DNA of 64,000 nucleotides from Quercus robur (taxonomy: Eukaryota; Streptophyta; Magnoliopsida; Fagales; Fagaceae), in the NCBI RefSeq assembly GCF_932294415.1, contig NC_065536.1, positions 5,962,974 through 6,026,973 of the forward strand. Direction: 5' to 3'. The notes under the pieces are model-generated. The model was not told the origin of the DNA. It worked only from the letters and a program-made list of their open reading frames with translations, and searched no databases. The position numbers were made by a program, and so were the translations under genes. The first letter of the stretch is position 1. Each line of letters begins with the position of its first letter. Below, in pieces: positions 9,561 to 22,715 of this stretch.

Positions 9561-11900
9561 GAAAACTGGGTTAACTTTAAATTATCATTATTCTACACTC
9601 TACCGTTGTAATTATGTTTCTAATAATTTGAAATTCGTATCATTTGCTGTCCATGGCATGAACAGCTATTTGAATGAGATTATTTCCGTTAGTTTACGGG
9701 TAAACTACAAGCAAAATCAATGTGTTAATGAATGTCACTTTACTTTTTTTACTTATAGTAATAGACGGTATGATCAATTGGAAAACAAAATCAAACATGG
9801 ATAATCAAAAATGAAAATTTTGAATTGTATAAAGGTAAAATAAATGTATCCTAAATTTTTATTTTTTATTTTAAAAGTATACTTAGATTTTATTTTTCAG
9901 AAAATTTTTAAGTATTTTCGGAATACGAAAAAATTATATTTCCTCCACTTACATTTTCAGTAAACTCTTATAAATTTAATAAGTAGACCTAACCATAAAT
10001 ACGAAGGAAAAGAACACTATCTGTAATACGACAGTATAGTCAATACCACCCTAACAAAATATATATATATATATATATATATATGATCACTATTATAGAC
10101 ATACAGAAAGACCGGTCACATGACTCACCATGACCAACACCTGTTACACCACCACCACAAAATGCAACACCAGCGATGGCATCCCCGAGCGAGTCATGCA
10201 ACAGGTAAAACCAACAATGACATATAAAGTACTTGTGTTCAATACCCACCACGAAAATTCATCTCCAGTTCAGTTCAACTAAGCTCATTCACAGTTTTGA
10301 GAAAGTTTTGGAAAGGAACCTTAGTGCCATCAACCATATGAACCAGAGAGTGTTCATGGGGGTGTGTGTGATACCTTGCTTGCTAGCTAGGGAAGTCTGT
10401 TTAATCCATGGTTGATGGGTCTTCTCAGGTTGGTTCATGTAGATCTCTCTCTCTCTCTCTTTGGTTTTTGTTTTTTTGGGTTTTGTAGTTGTATGACTTG
10501 TGATTAGATGGTTTGTTTTAAGGTGAGGGGTAACTGCAGTGGCCATTGACTTTGTGTGTGTGTGAAACAGTTACATGAGTGCTTATTCAAGGTAGATCAA
10601 TATGAAAATGTAATTTTCAGTAGGTGGAAGATTGTTATTATTATTTTTTTCTATGAACATTGACAGGGGGTTGTTTTATTTTTATTATTTCAAAGTAATT
10701 ACTGAAGAATGACACATTATCTTACTGAGAAAAATTACATTGATAATCCAAGAAACACAAGTCCTTTTTTTTGTATGATTTGCATCAAATTGAGCTCTGG
10801 GGTGGTGGGGTTCTGCACTGTGCAGTGAAAGTTTAGCAGGATTTGGTAGTTAAGGATAACTGAAATAAGCCTGCCACAAGTCAGTGCTCATTAGCTTGAA
10901 TTCTTTTGGTTCTCACCAAAATGCAAAAGGCAAAATAAAATAGAAAAATTCTTGGAACTCTTTGTCAATCTTGGCCTGATTAAGGTCTTTTTCATTGCCA
11001 ATTCAAAAAAAAATGAGGCTGCTAAGAGCACTTGGGCAATAAGTGGCATTTATACAATAATATGCTATATTCATTGGTTTGTGTCTTTGTTGATGCATAG
11101 ATTTTCATATTTGAATGTAGAAAATTTTTGGATTATTGGACTCTATTTTTATCATTTTATTTTTCATCTGTGATTATACTTAATGGGGTAGATAATTTGT
11201 TAATTTGCTGTTTATTTCACTGGTTGTCATCCATTACAGTATTATCTCTGCAATTTTGTGTGCTGTTGCATGTTTTGCTTGGGATTCATCCCTTATCTCG
11301 ACTAAACTATGATATCTTTTCAATTAGGATTCAACTGACTCCATTACTTGTTTAAATCTAATGTATCAAAGCTCTCAATGAATGGATATAGGAGGGAGGA
11401 AAAAAAGGTTGTACCCATTGCACAAGGCTCCTGCGTCTATGGAATTTGAGAGGAAGTGACATTAAAATGAGCTCTAACGATGGTGGCATCAAGTGTAATG
11501 GAAGCCAAAGCAGCATGGCTGAATAAGTAAGTACATAATCTATATCTTAAGCACACTATTTACCCACTTAGCTCTGATTGCTTCTCCAAAGACAAAATGT
11601 AAAGTAATGTCCTAAAAATTGCTTCTTGTAACATTTACTTTTTGGACAGGAAAACCATTTTTACAAGGATCACTTATTACCATGTACATAATGGCACAGA
11701 AAAGGAAAATGCAGCACACTAATACTTGAACCCTACATTACACTTGATATGGAAGGTAACGACGGTAGTGCTAGAAAAGAGGGACTTTACAAACTAAGCT
11801 TAAGAAATATAGGAAAAGCTTGCCTCTTTTTTTTAGAGGAAAGAATTCCTAATGAGAAACCTGCTTAACAATTTGAGCCTAGTAACCACCTAAACTAGTA
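9561..11900. other. Intergenic region 3' of the CBP60 gene
   Basis: There is an (AT)n tract at 10060-10084 and a (CT)n tract at 10443-10460. Between 10255 and 10560 the sequence is less AT-rich than its surroundings and has an inverted pair 'ccatcaaccat' (about 10328) and 'atggttgatgg' (about 10408). The minus-strand frame there (10289-10546, 85 aa) has no motif I know. It may be part of an unannotated transcript. The rest, to the CBP60 stop codon, shows nothing recognisable. Confidence 0.35.
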
Positions 11901-14900
11901 CTAATACAGTAGGTTTGCAATTCTTCTAGCTGCCACTCCCCTCCTAACTGACCCCCACTTGACAGCAGCCCGAATCTTACACCAAGATGCCTTTGGCTTT
12001 CTAGTGCTTAGAATATGTACACCTGAATTGGGAAAAAGAGAATTTCCAACATCTGCTTCATTGCCTGGAGCAAGGAAAATACTATTTTGTGGCCCCCATG
12101 TTATAATAGGAGCTATGCCATTTCCTGCTAGAAGACCATTTGTAAAATCTTGCACCTCCGAAACACTTGTTGACCAACCATATCCTGCATTGCTGAGTCC
12201 AGGTAAATATTCCTCCATCACTGAGCTGTTCCTTAGCAGTGGATGACTATTCTGTACTAAAGAATCTTCTAAATGATAGCTACATTCAGCTGCATGGTTT
12301 TCTGAATAGTTAAAACCCAGCAATGTTTCTGGTTGATCTGCAGAAATATAGACTGTTAGCTACTTAGGAAAAACTAGAAACATAATTACCAAAAAAAAAA
12401 GAGAATTGAACCTGGTAGATTAAAAGGCAGTATATGATACAATTAGCCAATGAAAAGAAATGAGAAGAATGATACTTATAAATAGTTTGGGATATGGATA
12501 CATGACACAAGTTTTTAGTACCTTGATGTGTGACTGGGAAGCCAAATTGTTGTGAACCTTGTTCTGGAACACTAAATGGCTCAGCTTGCAGACCTGCTGA
12601 GACCATTGGAAACCTAGCTATTGGTGCTACATTGAAGGGAACGATATCATTCTCATTTTCATAAGCATGTTGCTTCAGAGTTTCCACCAATTGCTGCCAT
12701 TTAAAAAGGAAGTAACAGGGAAGGTGATCAGTTTCTAATTAATGGATAACTGTACTCAAAAGAATATTAATGCATACCTTCTGATAATAGTTGAGTGAAT
12801 CCAGAGGACAATATTCTTGTCCATCGAATGTTGCTGCTACAACCTGGTAGATGGAATTGAATAACAGACAAACACTTTCCCCAGCTATCTGGTAAATATA
12901 CTTCATTCCATCATCTTTATTACAGGTCATAGCATGTTCTATGATTGCCTCCCATGTCCCATCTGAGATCCTACCAAACATCTAAATTTCCGTGGCAGAA
13001 AGTTAGATTAGCTAAGAAAAAAAAATTTGTTTTAACTACTAAAAGTGCTTTGGAACTATAATCCAAACACAGAGAAGTCTCTTACTCTGCGTAATTCGGT
13101 TGGATTGATTACATATTTCCGCAGTAAGTCCCCAACAGTTGTAATTTTGTGAGATGCCAATCGCTGATGGAATGCACCGTCTTTTCCTACTGTCTTCAAC
13201 CGCCATATCTCATCACTCAAAGATGGAGGGAAGTGTTTCTGATTTGCTGAACAAAGAGATTGCTTATCAGTCTCATACGTCTAGTTATGGTAAAGATGTT
13301 AGCGATATCAAGCATAATAGAAGCATACTAGAATATCCACTAGAAATTAAATAGCATAAGTACGAACTACTTCAAGAAATGTAATAATTATGCCTCTACT
13401 ATTTAAGATCAAAAGGAGCTGAAGTTAAGCTCTTATGACTTACTTTCTCCACGGTGATCTTTCACCATGAAAGGTTCACTTCGACCTTCCCTAATTCCTA
13501 CTTCAGTATGAGGCTTTTGCACAATTGCTCCTAATCTAAACTTTCTACTTCTCATCCAGCTTGAATTGTCAGTAAAATATATGTCACCAATGGAACCAAC
13601 ACCTTCTTTTAAGGTCACGGACGCATCCCCACATAACAATGGCCTTTTACCCTCTCTTTCCTGTAAAACTTTGGCATTGAATTCCTGCTCAGACCAGTCC
13701 TCTTCTTCATCGAAAGGGAAATCACCATTGAGTACAACAATACGAATCTTTATTGAAGAAAGCTGACCAGATTTGACTGTAGTCCTGGAGCTAGTATCAA
13801 ACAGTTTAATTTCAATGGGTGTACCGTCTTCAGCTCTTATAGTATTGTTTGTAAATATTTTTGATGACAATTTATTGACAAAGCGCAACTGCAGACTCCT
13901 CACTCCAGATGTTCCAGCCTGATGAAATGAGGGTCTGCAACAAAACACAAAAACCCAATGTTGGACTGTTTGTGTGGAAAAAAAAAATAGTGAAAATCTA
14001 GTCATCTGGTGGGAAAAAGCAGTTTAAATTTGGGTTATACTGCATGTTAGGGGGCGCAAACTGTGACAACATGAAGCATACTGATACTTCATGTTAAGGG
14101 AACATCAAACCTTTAAGATACTGATGGTACTCAACCATATTCATCTTGTCAGAGTGAGAAAGATCGTTTATATCAATCTTGATTTCACCTGATACTTGCC
14201 CTGCTAAAGGTATCAGAGAGACCACGTGTGTGGCATAAAATATTCAAGAAAACAATCAAGTCAAAGAACTGACCTTAGAGATGGCTGAAGTACTGGTAGA
14301 AAGGCTTGTTGCACCTCCTCTCGCACCTATTTGACACATATAGGGTATCAGGAACTCAAGAGATTTGAAAGTAAAAGCACTATAATATCTCAATGAATAT
14401 CAGCAATTCCAAAATTTCAACACCATATTGACAACCAGAAGAATATTTTTAGTGAATGAAAGCATATCCAAACTATCTAATCCTGCTGATATTAGCACAG
14501 TTATAGCTTATTTTGCATGTACAATTACAATCTGGGGATGCATCTATGCAATACAGTAAAAGTACTTGTCACAATTGAGAATTGAATGAATTTTAGCTTG
14601 TGTTGAGTTTCACACCAGGTGCCTTTGAAGCGATTAAGTTACATAAACAATTTTGGCAAGTTTCAACTGTTACTAATCCTTTTTAAGATATTGTATAGAC
14701 ATGGCTAACCCATCATAAGTCATGACATGTATGGTAAAGAAAGATGACTCTCAAATAGTCAAGATAATTAATCATCGAGACCAATCACCAACTAGCCTAT
14801 GAAATCAAACTTCCAGTCAAAAAGAGAGTCTTGTATCAGTCAATAAAGCTATGCAACCAAAGAAGTTATACCGAGAATCCATACACCATCAAAACATTGA

Positions 14901-15310
14901 GAGGAAAGGAAAACAAAAAATTATACGAGGCATGGTAGCTAAAGCTGATATCTCATATTTGAGTACTAAAGTAGAGGTTAGCTAAGAAAAATATAGACAA
15001 ACAACACTTATGCAAATATACAAGTTTATGACACAGAATCAACTTACCAGATTCCTAAGAAAAGGTTCCAAGAAGTTTCCATTCAGCAGCTCAGTGATGA
15101 TATTTTTGAAAGCACTGCACAAAAGAACACACAAACCCACATTCAGAAACCAATAAAACATTGAGAAAAGCAACAAACACAAACGCAAAAACATCCACAT
15201 CATAAAATAAATAAATAAAACTAAACCAACCAAGCCTGAAGTGCTTGTCTGCGCTTGGACCTTTCAAAGTCATCACCGCCCTTCCCGTTAAGACGCCTCT
15301 TCTCCACCAT
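11901..15310 (-). CDS. CBP60: CBP60-family calmodulin-binding transcription factor, 554 aa, eight exons
   Basis: CBP60 proteins are plant-specific nuclear DNA-binding proteins, several of which control salicylic-acid synthesis and immunity; most bind calmodulin. The exons on the minus strand are 15310-15231, 15114-15048, 14326-14274, 13934-13444, 13246-13086, 12981-12778, 12693-12522 and 12337-11901. All are GT-AG, with phases closing to 555 codons including TAG. The N-terminus MVEKRRLNGKGGDD with 'FERSKRRQAL' is typical. Residues about 66-230 hold the conserved core beginning 'LQLRFVNKL' with 'NGDFP' and 'LCGDASVTLKEG'. Residues 231-350 contain 'EIWRLKTVGKDGAFHQRL' and 'YQIAGESVCLLFNS'. The last 30 residues, 'SWCKIRAAVKWGSVRRGVAA' and following, form a basic amphipathic segment like the C-terminal calmodulin-binding site of CBP60a-f. 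This argues against CBP60g (N-terminal site) and SARD1 (non-binding). No frame damage is seen. Confidence 0.93.
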
Positions 15311-17870
15311 CAAAGACAAACAATTAAGACTCAACTTCTAAAAGCACAAACTCAAAAACCCGAGAGCAACCCAAAAACTGAAAGAACTATGGTGTTTATA
15401 ACATAACTAGATTGACATATTCTCAAACCATAAAACTCAAAAACCCAAGAGTAGCAGAAAAACTGAAAGTGCTATGGTATTTATTCAGAACACTAGTTGA
15501 ACATACTCTTAAAGCCTAACAATTAAGAGCCCAAGAGTAACCCAAAATCCTTCAACAGCTATTCTATTTATACACCAGTCTAACCATAGGAAGGTACAAG
15601 GAAGTTTCATTTAAAAAAATAAAAAAAATTCAAACTTTGTAAATGACGCGGTATAATCCTAAAAGTCAAGGCGATTTTATCCCATGAAAAGATTAAAGCA
15701 ACAAGAAAGGTTTATATTAAATTATTCATGGAGAAAGTCTATAAAAATAAAAAAAATTTGATAAAAATTTGACACCCTTAACTTGCAAGTTGTTTTAATA
15801 GTAAGTAAAGCAATAATGTTAGTGATCGGTAGAGATTCTCTACCGTTAAAAATTTGTTAATTCAATTATTGTGAAAATTGTTTTGTATAGTAGCATTACT
15901 CATTATCGATGTGGCCTCCAATTTTCTTAGGGATGAGTCAAGATGAAAACCGTTAAAAACTTACCAATTCAACTATGGTGAAAATTGTTGTGTTTCAAAT
16001 TTTCTTATTAGGAAACTACAAGTCTACACAGTAGCATCAGCTTTGAACAGATAAGAATTTGATTATTAAAAGGTACAAAGTTGGAGATTCTAACACTTTG
16101 GTATTATTCTGTTTATAAAAAAAAAACACACCGTTATTATTCTAACTTTGGTATTATTCTAACTAAAAAAAACAAAACAACCGCGTCATGATTGAAAAGT
16201 ACATTAACCGTATAAACCATGATGCTAAAAGATGCTACAGATTAATGTATGATTTTTCAGACAAAGAGCAGAGAGCAAGAAAACACGGTGAACTGACGCG
16301 TACTTGTAAATGGTGACATAAATTCTAGATAGAAGAAAACATAGATACGCGTTTATTTGTAGAGTGTGACGGGCCTGACGGCAAGAAAATTGGGCACTCT
16401 AAAGTCTAGACTAAGTTAACACTTCGAAAGCATGTATGATTGAACCTTAAAAAAAAACGCAGCTTCAAGTGAAATTCTTTGCAATGTCATTGGAATTTAA
16501 GTTCACAAAGGTAAGTGTCTTTTCAATGAGAAAGTAACATGTATCTCTAGTTTAGAGGCCCCATGGGTAGGAGTGGAACCCATAGGTTAACATGTGTTTT
16601 ATGAGTAATTTAAATACCATATTAAAAGTCATAACTTATAACACATTCATATTCTATGTGAGTTTCTTCTCTAAAAAACAAAAATATATTCTATGGTGAC
16701 AGATTGTAGTTGGCTACCTGTCACTTTAATATGGATTTATTGGTTTGTTTGTTTGTTTTTTTTTTTTTTTTTTTTTTTTTACTACTCACAGTTTGTCGCG
16801 TGGAAAATTGTAGCAAAAGTTGTATTTTTTTATGTGGTCATTGGTCATAAAATTTTTGGGCTTTTTTATTTAAGTTTGTTTTGCTATGGCAGAATAATAA
16901 TATATTATGGGGCGTTGGTAAGGGTATATTGGGAAATTCAATGTACCAAATTTGTAAACTCATCATTCTCTCATGATGGAATTCTCAGCTGCCCATTCCT
17001 ATGGATATAGGCATACTGTTAAACAGCATAAATCTTTATGTTAATTTTCTTTCTATTTTCACTAAGGTTGCTAAGAAAAGAAATCACCAACACGAGTCTC
17101 AATTAGGTCTTTTATATAAATAAAAGTACATAAAGTCAAAAGTCTTGTAATTCAACTCGCATTTATTTATGTTTCTAACAAAAACATTCAATTTCAATTC
17201 TCCCCTACCCATTCTATCTATCAAATTATATATATATATATATATATAGAGCAAATAAAAAAAAAGTTTATAGTAGATGCATGATACATGTGCACATAAC
17301 CATTAATGAACATGTGCACGTTTATAACCATTGAATGGTAGGTTTACTTCAAGATCTTGCAGGTTGCTATAGTTTGTCACTATCTTTGTCTCTCCAACCT
17401 ATAAAGAAATGAATTTTCTTTGATGGGAAAGCAAAGAAGAATTGGGCTGTGCTTTAAATTTCGGTGAAAGGTCCTGATCAAAAAGATCATACCGGTTGAG
17501 TAGTCATAACTTTCGGGCTTCTTTAATTTTTGGTGTTTTTAGTCAATACTCATCATCTTATGGTCACTAGGCGTGGTGGGGATTACAAGTTCCTTCCCTG
17601 AAGTTTCCAGCACTGAACAGTTTTTCCACAAACCCAGTTTTTCCTGGAAAATGCTTCAACTTCTCTTTTCCATTATTTTTATTTTTGCTTTTACTTTTTC
17701 CCCAGAGATTGGAAAACTTTCAAACCTCCCTAAACAGAAGTATACAGTCTAGTCAGAACCCAAAGTATTACTATTTTTTTTTATAAACTTTTTCTAATTC
17801 CATATTATAATAGTTCTTAAATCTAATAAAAAATATATTCCAAACGATTTAACTAAGGGGCTGCAAAAGA
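15311..17870. other. Upstream region of CBP60 and intergenic DNA
   Basis: This holds the 5' flank of the minus-strand CBP60 gene, including AT-rich blocks and two ACGCGT boxes annotated separately. A (T)n run at 16755-16780 and an (AT)n tract at 17227-17248 are present. The ORF at 16693-17010 owes its length to the poly-T run and is not a gene. Nothing else is recognisable. Confidence 0.4.
16296..16352. promoter_or_regulatory. Pair of ACGCGT (CGCG) boxes upstream of CBP60
   Basis: ACGCGT occurs at 16296-16301 and 16347-16352, about 1 kb upstream of the CBP60 start codon. (A/C/G)CGCG(T/C/G) is the binding site of calmodulin-binding CAMTA factors, which are known regulators of CBP60g and SARD1. 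Two self-complementary copies 51 bp apart in AT-rich DNA are unlikely by chance but not decisive. Function is inferred. Confidence 0.35.
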
Positions 17871-17877
17871 ATAAAGA

Positions 17878-18231
17878 TAGTGTCGTGACTGTCGTCACAT
17901 CAACTGATACGACCAATTCCATGATTTTAAGTTTTATCAAGCCAAGTTTCTAAAAAAAAAAATTTTATTTTGTTTTATTTTTTTGATAATTAAAAAAAGA
18001 AAGTTTTATCTAGCCCTTGTAAAACTTCCCCTAACATTTTCTTTTTAATTTTTAAATAGTTTTCAATGCTTATGTTGGTGTTTAATAACTTCAATTTAAT
18101 CATGGTCAACTAATTAATGACTCACAAATATGCGTGTGTGTGATTCAAAGAAAAGAAAATAAAAGAAAAGTATATATGTGATGCTCGGTGAGATTCACTT
18201 AACGAGACTCCAATAGTTGAAATGGCCAACA

Positions 18232-18277
<46 letters not shown>

Positions 18278-18690
18278 AAAAATTTTTTCATAAGATGAAG
18301 GGGCATAGAGACAGAGTTATATAAAATGAGATAAGATTTAGTAGAGTTTGAGCAATGTCATATAGTATGAGTTTGTATATATTATACTGTAGGACTTACT
18401 TTCGACCAATTCCATGGTTTTTAGTATTATCTAGCCCTTGTAATTTCACCTAACATTTAAAAATAATAATAATAAATTAGTTTTCAATGCTTTTGTTTAT
18501 GATTAAGAACTTCAATTCAATCACGGTCAACTAAATAAATGTGTGTGTGATGCTTGGTGCGTACAAGACTCACTTAACAAGACTCCAATAGTTAAAAATG
18601 GCTAACATTTCTTTTCTTTTAAACACGTTTTTTAAAATAAAAACTACATCATGAGAAGTGGACAGATAGAGTTAGAGCCCTAGCATCAAG
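17878..18690. repeat. Direct duplication of about 400-500 bp
   Basis: The blocks 'gaccaattccatg', 'tctagcccttgtaa', 'tagttttcaatgctt', 'aacttcaatt.aatca.ggtcaacta', 'gtgtgtgtgat', 'acttaacgagactccaatagtt' and 'aatggccaacattt' occur once in 17905-18230 and again, in the same order, in 18408-18612. The copies differ by small indels. A (TC)n tract lies between them. Confidence 0.6.
18235..18272. repeat. (TC)n microsatellite
   Basis: An uninterrupted run of about 19 TC dinucleotides sits between the two copies of the local direct duplication. Confidence 0.9.
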
Positions 18691-18871
18691 CAAGGGGCAG
18701 AACTAAGTGCAACGTAGTGGGGGCAAGGCACCCCCAAAATTACTCAAATATGATTTTTAATAGGTAAAATTTGAGACAAAATTTAGTTTTGTAAGACTTA
18801 GGCCACCAAAACCAATGATACTGGGCCCTCCACCTATGATTTGTCCTTGTCCTCCTCCCAATTAGACTAGT

Positions 18872-18980
18872 GGGCGTTTGGTAAGAGATTTCTAGTAATG
18901 TTGTTTAAATGTTGTAGAAATATGTGTTAGAGTGTTTAAACACTGAAAACTGTTGTTTAAACAACATTACCAAACACCCC
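18872..18980. repeat. MITE, GGGCGTTTGGTAA family, copy 2
   Basis: The 109-bp element begins GGGCGTTTGGTAA and ends TTACCAAACACCCC, a clear terminal inverted repeat. The right end folds on itself (tgttgtttaaacaaca). The shortness and lack of coding sequence mark it as a MITE. It is the best-preserved of three family members in the window. Confidence 0.7.
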
Positions 18981-21245
18981 TTAAATTTTGTAAAACTTTC
19001 TCCATCCCCCTCCTAAGTCCCAACAAGTTAGTCGGTGGTTAGTTTTATTTTTTTTAGTAATAGATTCCTATATAAACTTCATCACCTTCACTGCCACTTT
19101 TTTCAACTTCATTTTCCTTACTAGTCACCCAAAAAATCTCTATTCATTAGCTTAAGCTCTCTTCAATATCTATCTTTGGTTACCGATACCCTTTAAAAGA
19201 GGCCAAAATAAAAATGGTATTGGTAACAGTGTTTTCTAGCCAAATTAACAGGCTAGTCACCATAGATTTTTTTGAGAGGTATAAAACTCTTCCTCTCATT
19301 TTTCATTTCTATTTATTTATCTTATGGTTTATGATTTTATTTTCTTTCCTTTAATTTCTTTTACCCAATTGATAGGTTTTATTCACTATTTTGAATTTCA
19401 TATTGGCTTCTACTCAAATTGTCTTTGTATTTGACATTTGGAAAAACCAATCTTGAATATTTGTAATACGTGTCTATAACAAATTATAAAATTTGTGTAT
19501 ATTATGTAGAGTTTAGAAAGATGTAAAGTTTTCAAATAAGATAATCTTGTAGATATATAAATCTTGTATATAATAAATATATAAATATATATATATTACC
19601 TTGGAATTAAAAATTTATGACTTAAAAATATAAAAACTAAGGTACAAAGATATATATATGCATACATATATATATATATATATATATGTATGTGTATATG
19701 TATGTACGAATGCAATACTCTTAAGTTTTTCTTGAATTAGAAACTAATACAACAGTTTGTTCTTGGCCCCTAAACAAAAATTCATAATTCCACCCTTGAC
19801 ATCAAGTATTGAAAAAAAAAAGCTATTTTGTCACATCAATAAGTTACTTTTTTTTTTTTTTAACACATCACTTTACAGTATATTATATATCACATATTCT
19901 ATTTTTTTATCACTTTATTTAAATATATTTTTTATTTTTTAATTAATATTTTATTCTTGCTTTATTAGAGGCATTCGGTCAATATTCAAGGGGTGAGAGA
20001 ATGAGTCTGACGGTGAGATGATGAGTGGCTGTGAGAGAGAGAGAGAGTATGAGGGTGAGAGGATGAGTGGTTGTGAGAGAGAAAAGCAAAGATATTTTAC
20101 TAGAGGAGAGAGAAAGGTGATTAAAAAATACACAAAAAATAAATAGAGCATATGACCGAACCGTCCCATTGATAGATCTATACTATAGCAAATGCCAAAT
20201 ATTTTTAACATTTGACACATCTTACGAGGGTTGATTTTTGGTGTGTCAAATACTAAAAATTTAGCAATTAACACACCTTTTGCCAATGCCCTTATATAAC
20301 ATGAGATAAGATTCATATATTCCTATTATGTGTAGAAGTTCTACTAATTGCAAATCATGATTTTTTGTCATTGCTTATCAAACCCAAAAAATAAAAATAA
20401 AAATATTTTGTTTGTTACTAACACTTCTCTTGTTTAATGTTTAGTGGTTGTTTTTCCCCCATCTTTTATAATGTTTGATTTAACACAAAGATTCAGAAGA
20501 TTGTACTTTTCTAGTGTGTTAAGTTGGTTTTTTTTTGCTTGAAAATTAAATTGAATAAAAATACATTTTTACTTTTACCTAAACAAACAAATAAAACTTT
20601 AAAAAGCTGGTTCTAATCAAATATATATATATATATATATATATTTTTTTTATTATAAAAATACTAATTAACACAAACATTTTACCGTGATAGTAATAAT
20701 TTGGAGGGGTATGTTGTATGCAAAAGAAGCCGGAGATAATTTTCGCATAATTAGAGGAAATTTAATAAAGGTGAATTGGCATGATATTCTTTTAATTTAT
20801 TTATTTTAAATATTTTGGAGCACTGTTAAAGTTATTTGTGGTAATAATTTTAACAATTTTTAACATTGAATCCTTGACAATAAAAAAAGACAATAATTTT
20901 AAAAAAAAATTAAAGCAATATTACCAATAAACAGTGATGCTGGGCTTTTAGCAGTGGGTGAGAATGAGAGCCCAAATAAGTTGAGAGCCTGAGACTTGTC
21001 ATTTGATGCTTCAAAGTTCAAAGCAATATTTTTACGGCGACAATAAAGATAACAAAACGAAATGTCCCTTGAAATTTACTTACGAGAATTCTTACGGCGA
21101 CAAAACAGAGTATTGTCGCTTCTATATAACAGTTCATAACGCTCTTTGCAAAAATATTTTACAAAGGCCACGCATTTTTGCCTCAACAACTTCTAGCCTC
21201 TATAAACATATCCACTGCATCCGAAAGGTATTTATAGACTTATGT
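18981..21245. other. Intergenic AT-rich region
   Basis: Several (AT)n tracts (19670-19688, 20622-20643) and GA-rich repeats (20034-20082) are present. The minus ORF at 19951-20316 has a low-complexity Ser/Leu-rich C-terminus produced by 'gatgag/gtgagag' repeats and no known domain; I do not call it a gene. Nothing else is recognisable. Confidence 0.4.
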
Positions 21246-21357
21246 CCGTTTGGTAATGTTGTTCTAATAACGTTGTTTAAATGTTATGAAAATATGTATG
21301 TGTAAAAAAATGTTGTGAAAATACGTGTTGTGTTGTTTAAACAACACAACCAAACAT
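21246..21357. repeat. MITE, GTTTGGTAA family, copy 3
   Basis: The element starts 'ccgtttggtaatgttgtt' and ends 'acaacacaaccaaacatg', with the same core blocks as the copies at 855 and 18872 (gttgtttaaatg, gaaaatatgt, gttgtttaaacaac). It is non-coding. Confidence 0.6.
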
Positions 21358-21701
21358 GCTAGTTTCTAACTTTTTATTAAGGTGAACTTTTTGGGAAAAA
21401 AAAAAACTGAAGACTTTATTAGAAAGAACCGGCTATATTAGCTTGAAATACAGAATGAAAAAGTGGTAAAACACCTCCATCCACATAGCACAATTCGAGA
21501 TATTAATAGAATACTTAGCCAGACTTTCTATTATGGTGAACTACTTCGTCTAAAAAGACGTCTTTAAAAAAAAAAAATTACTACGTTTTATTATAAAATA
21601 TATATCATATACTAATATGATAATATAAAAGTTGAATTTTAGAAATCGTAGCTATTTTCTTTTTGTGAAAAGTGGCTACACTCTCATTAATTGTTAAATT
21701 A

Positions 21702-21852
21702 GGGCCTATTTGGATTGAAGGGGGGAGGGAGGGGGGAGGGGGGAGGGAGTGGAGGGGAGTAGAGCAAAGTTGGATAAAAATATACTAATTTTGGACCAAT
21801 TCTTATATACTCTACTCTAGTCCTCCATCCTCCACATCAATCCAAATGGACT
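21702..21852. repeat. G-rich foldback MITE with potential G-quadruplex
   Basis: The terminal repeats GGCCTATTTGGATTGA and TCAATCCAAATGGAC are inverted. Just inside the left end, 21720-21759 is nearly all G with single A interruptions, giving at least five runs of three or more G. The right side carries the partial complement (ctctactctagtcctccatcctcc), so the element folds back. Confidence 0.6.
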
Positions 21853-21883
21853 ATTACTTTTTCTTATAAATTTTTATGATATA

Positions 21884-22683
21884 CTAGTACTATGCCTCGT
21901 ACAATGCACGACTTAGTTAGAGAATATATGTGAATATTAAAACTTATGCTGTGTATTCAAGAGTTAGACCCTTTTGGCTATACATCACTGTAAGTTTCTT
22001 TAAAACCCTTTTCATCTCTCTCCGTGTGTGTTAAAAAAGATACCAAAATATTTTTATATAAATTTATAACGTATTAATACATTGCACGGGATATCGCTAT
22101 ATCTTTCTCTTGCAACAAGAAAAACACCGTCTGTATTTATTCATATGACTACTTTTATTTTTTATGCCTATTAAATGTAATATATTCTTAGCTTCTTATG
22201 ATTATAGTTAAATTATTGAGAAAATAAAAACTACATTGCATTTATTTTAAAGACGTAAAGTTTTTCATAATCTTTTCATTATTATTGAGATGGTATAGTG
22301 TTCAAAAAATTATGTCAGTAATAAAGTAACATAAAAATGATCTTGTTTCAATCAGAACTTAAATGAAAATCACATCACACCCATGTGTAAAATAGAATTT
22401 GAATGCTCTTGGCGTTGGCAACCCTACAAACGAAAGAGAGAAAAAAGCTTGAAAAGGCATACTTAATGTGCTGGTTAAAATGCAATTTTACACTATTACT
22501 CATATGAAAGAGAATGCTCACACTCACAAAACTCTAAGGCATTTTGAAGCTTGAATCTCTTATCCATCAGTAAAAATTTTTAGCCTGTCCCTATGACTTT
22601 CATAGTCTCATTCTCACTACTTTGCTTTTTAAATTTGTTTTCCTTTTAAATGAAAACCCTAAAAGCCTATATAGATAGATATA

Positions 22684-22715
<32 letters not shown>

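Noticed and set aside
9451-9804. 117-aa plus-strand ORF
   Set aside because: Its start lies in a probable LTR fragment and the rest is AT-rich without domain features.
10325-10440. microRNA precursor hairpin
   Set aside because: The inverted words are in crossed rather than nested order, so they do not form one long stem, and no known plant miRNA sequence was recognised.
16693-17010. 105-aa ORF with a hydrophobic run resembling a membrane protein
   Set aside because: The hydrophobic stretch is a poly-Phe tract encoded by poly-T.
19951-20316. 121-aa minus-strand ORF
   Set aside because: The C-terminal half is low-complexity Ser/Leu/Pro from GA-rich repeats, and there is no recognisable domain or start context.
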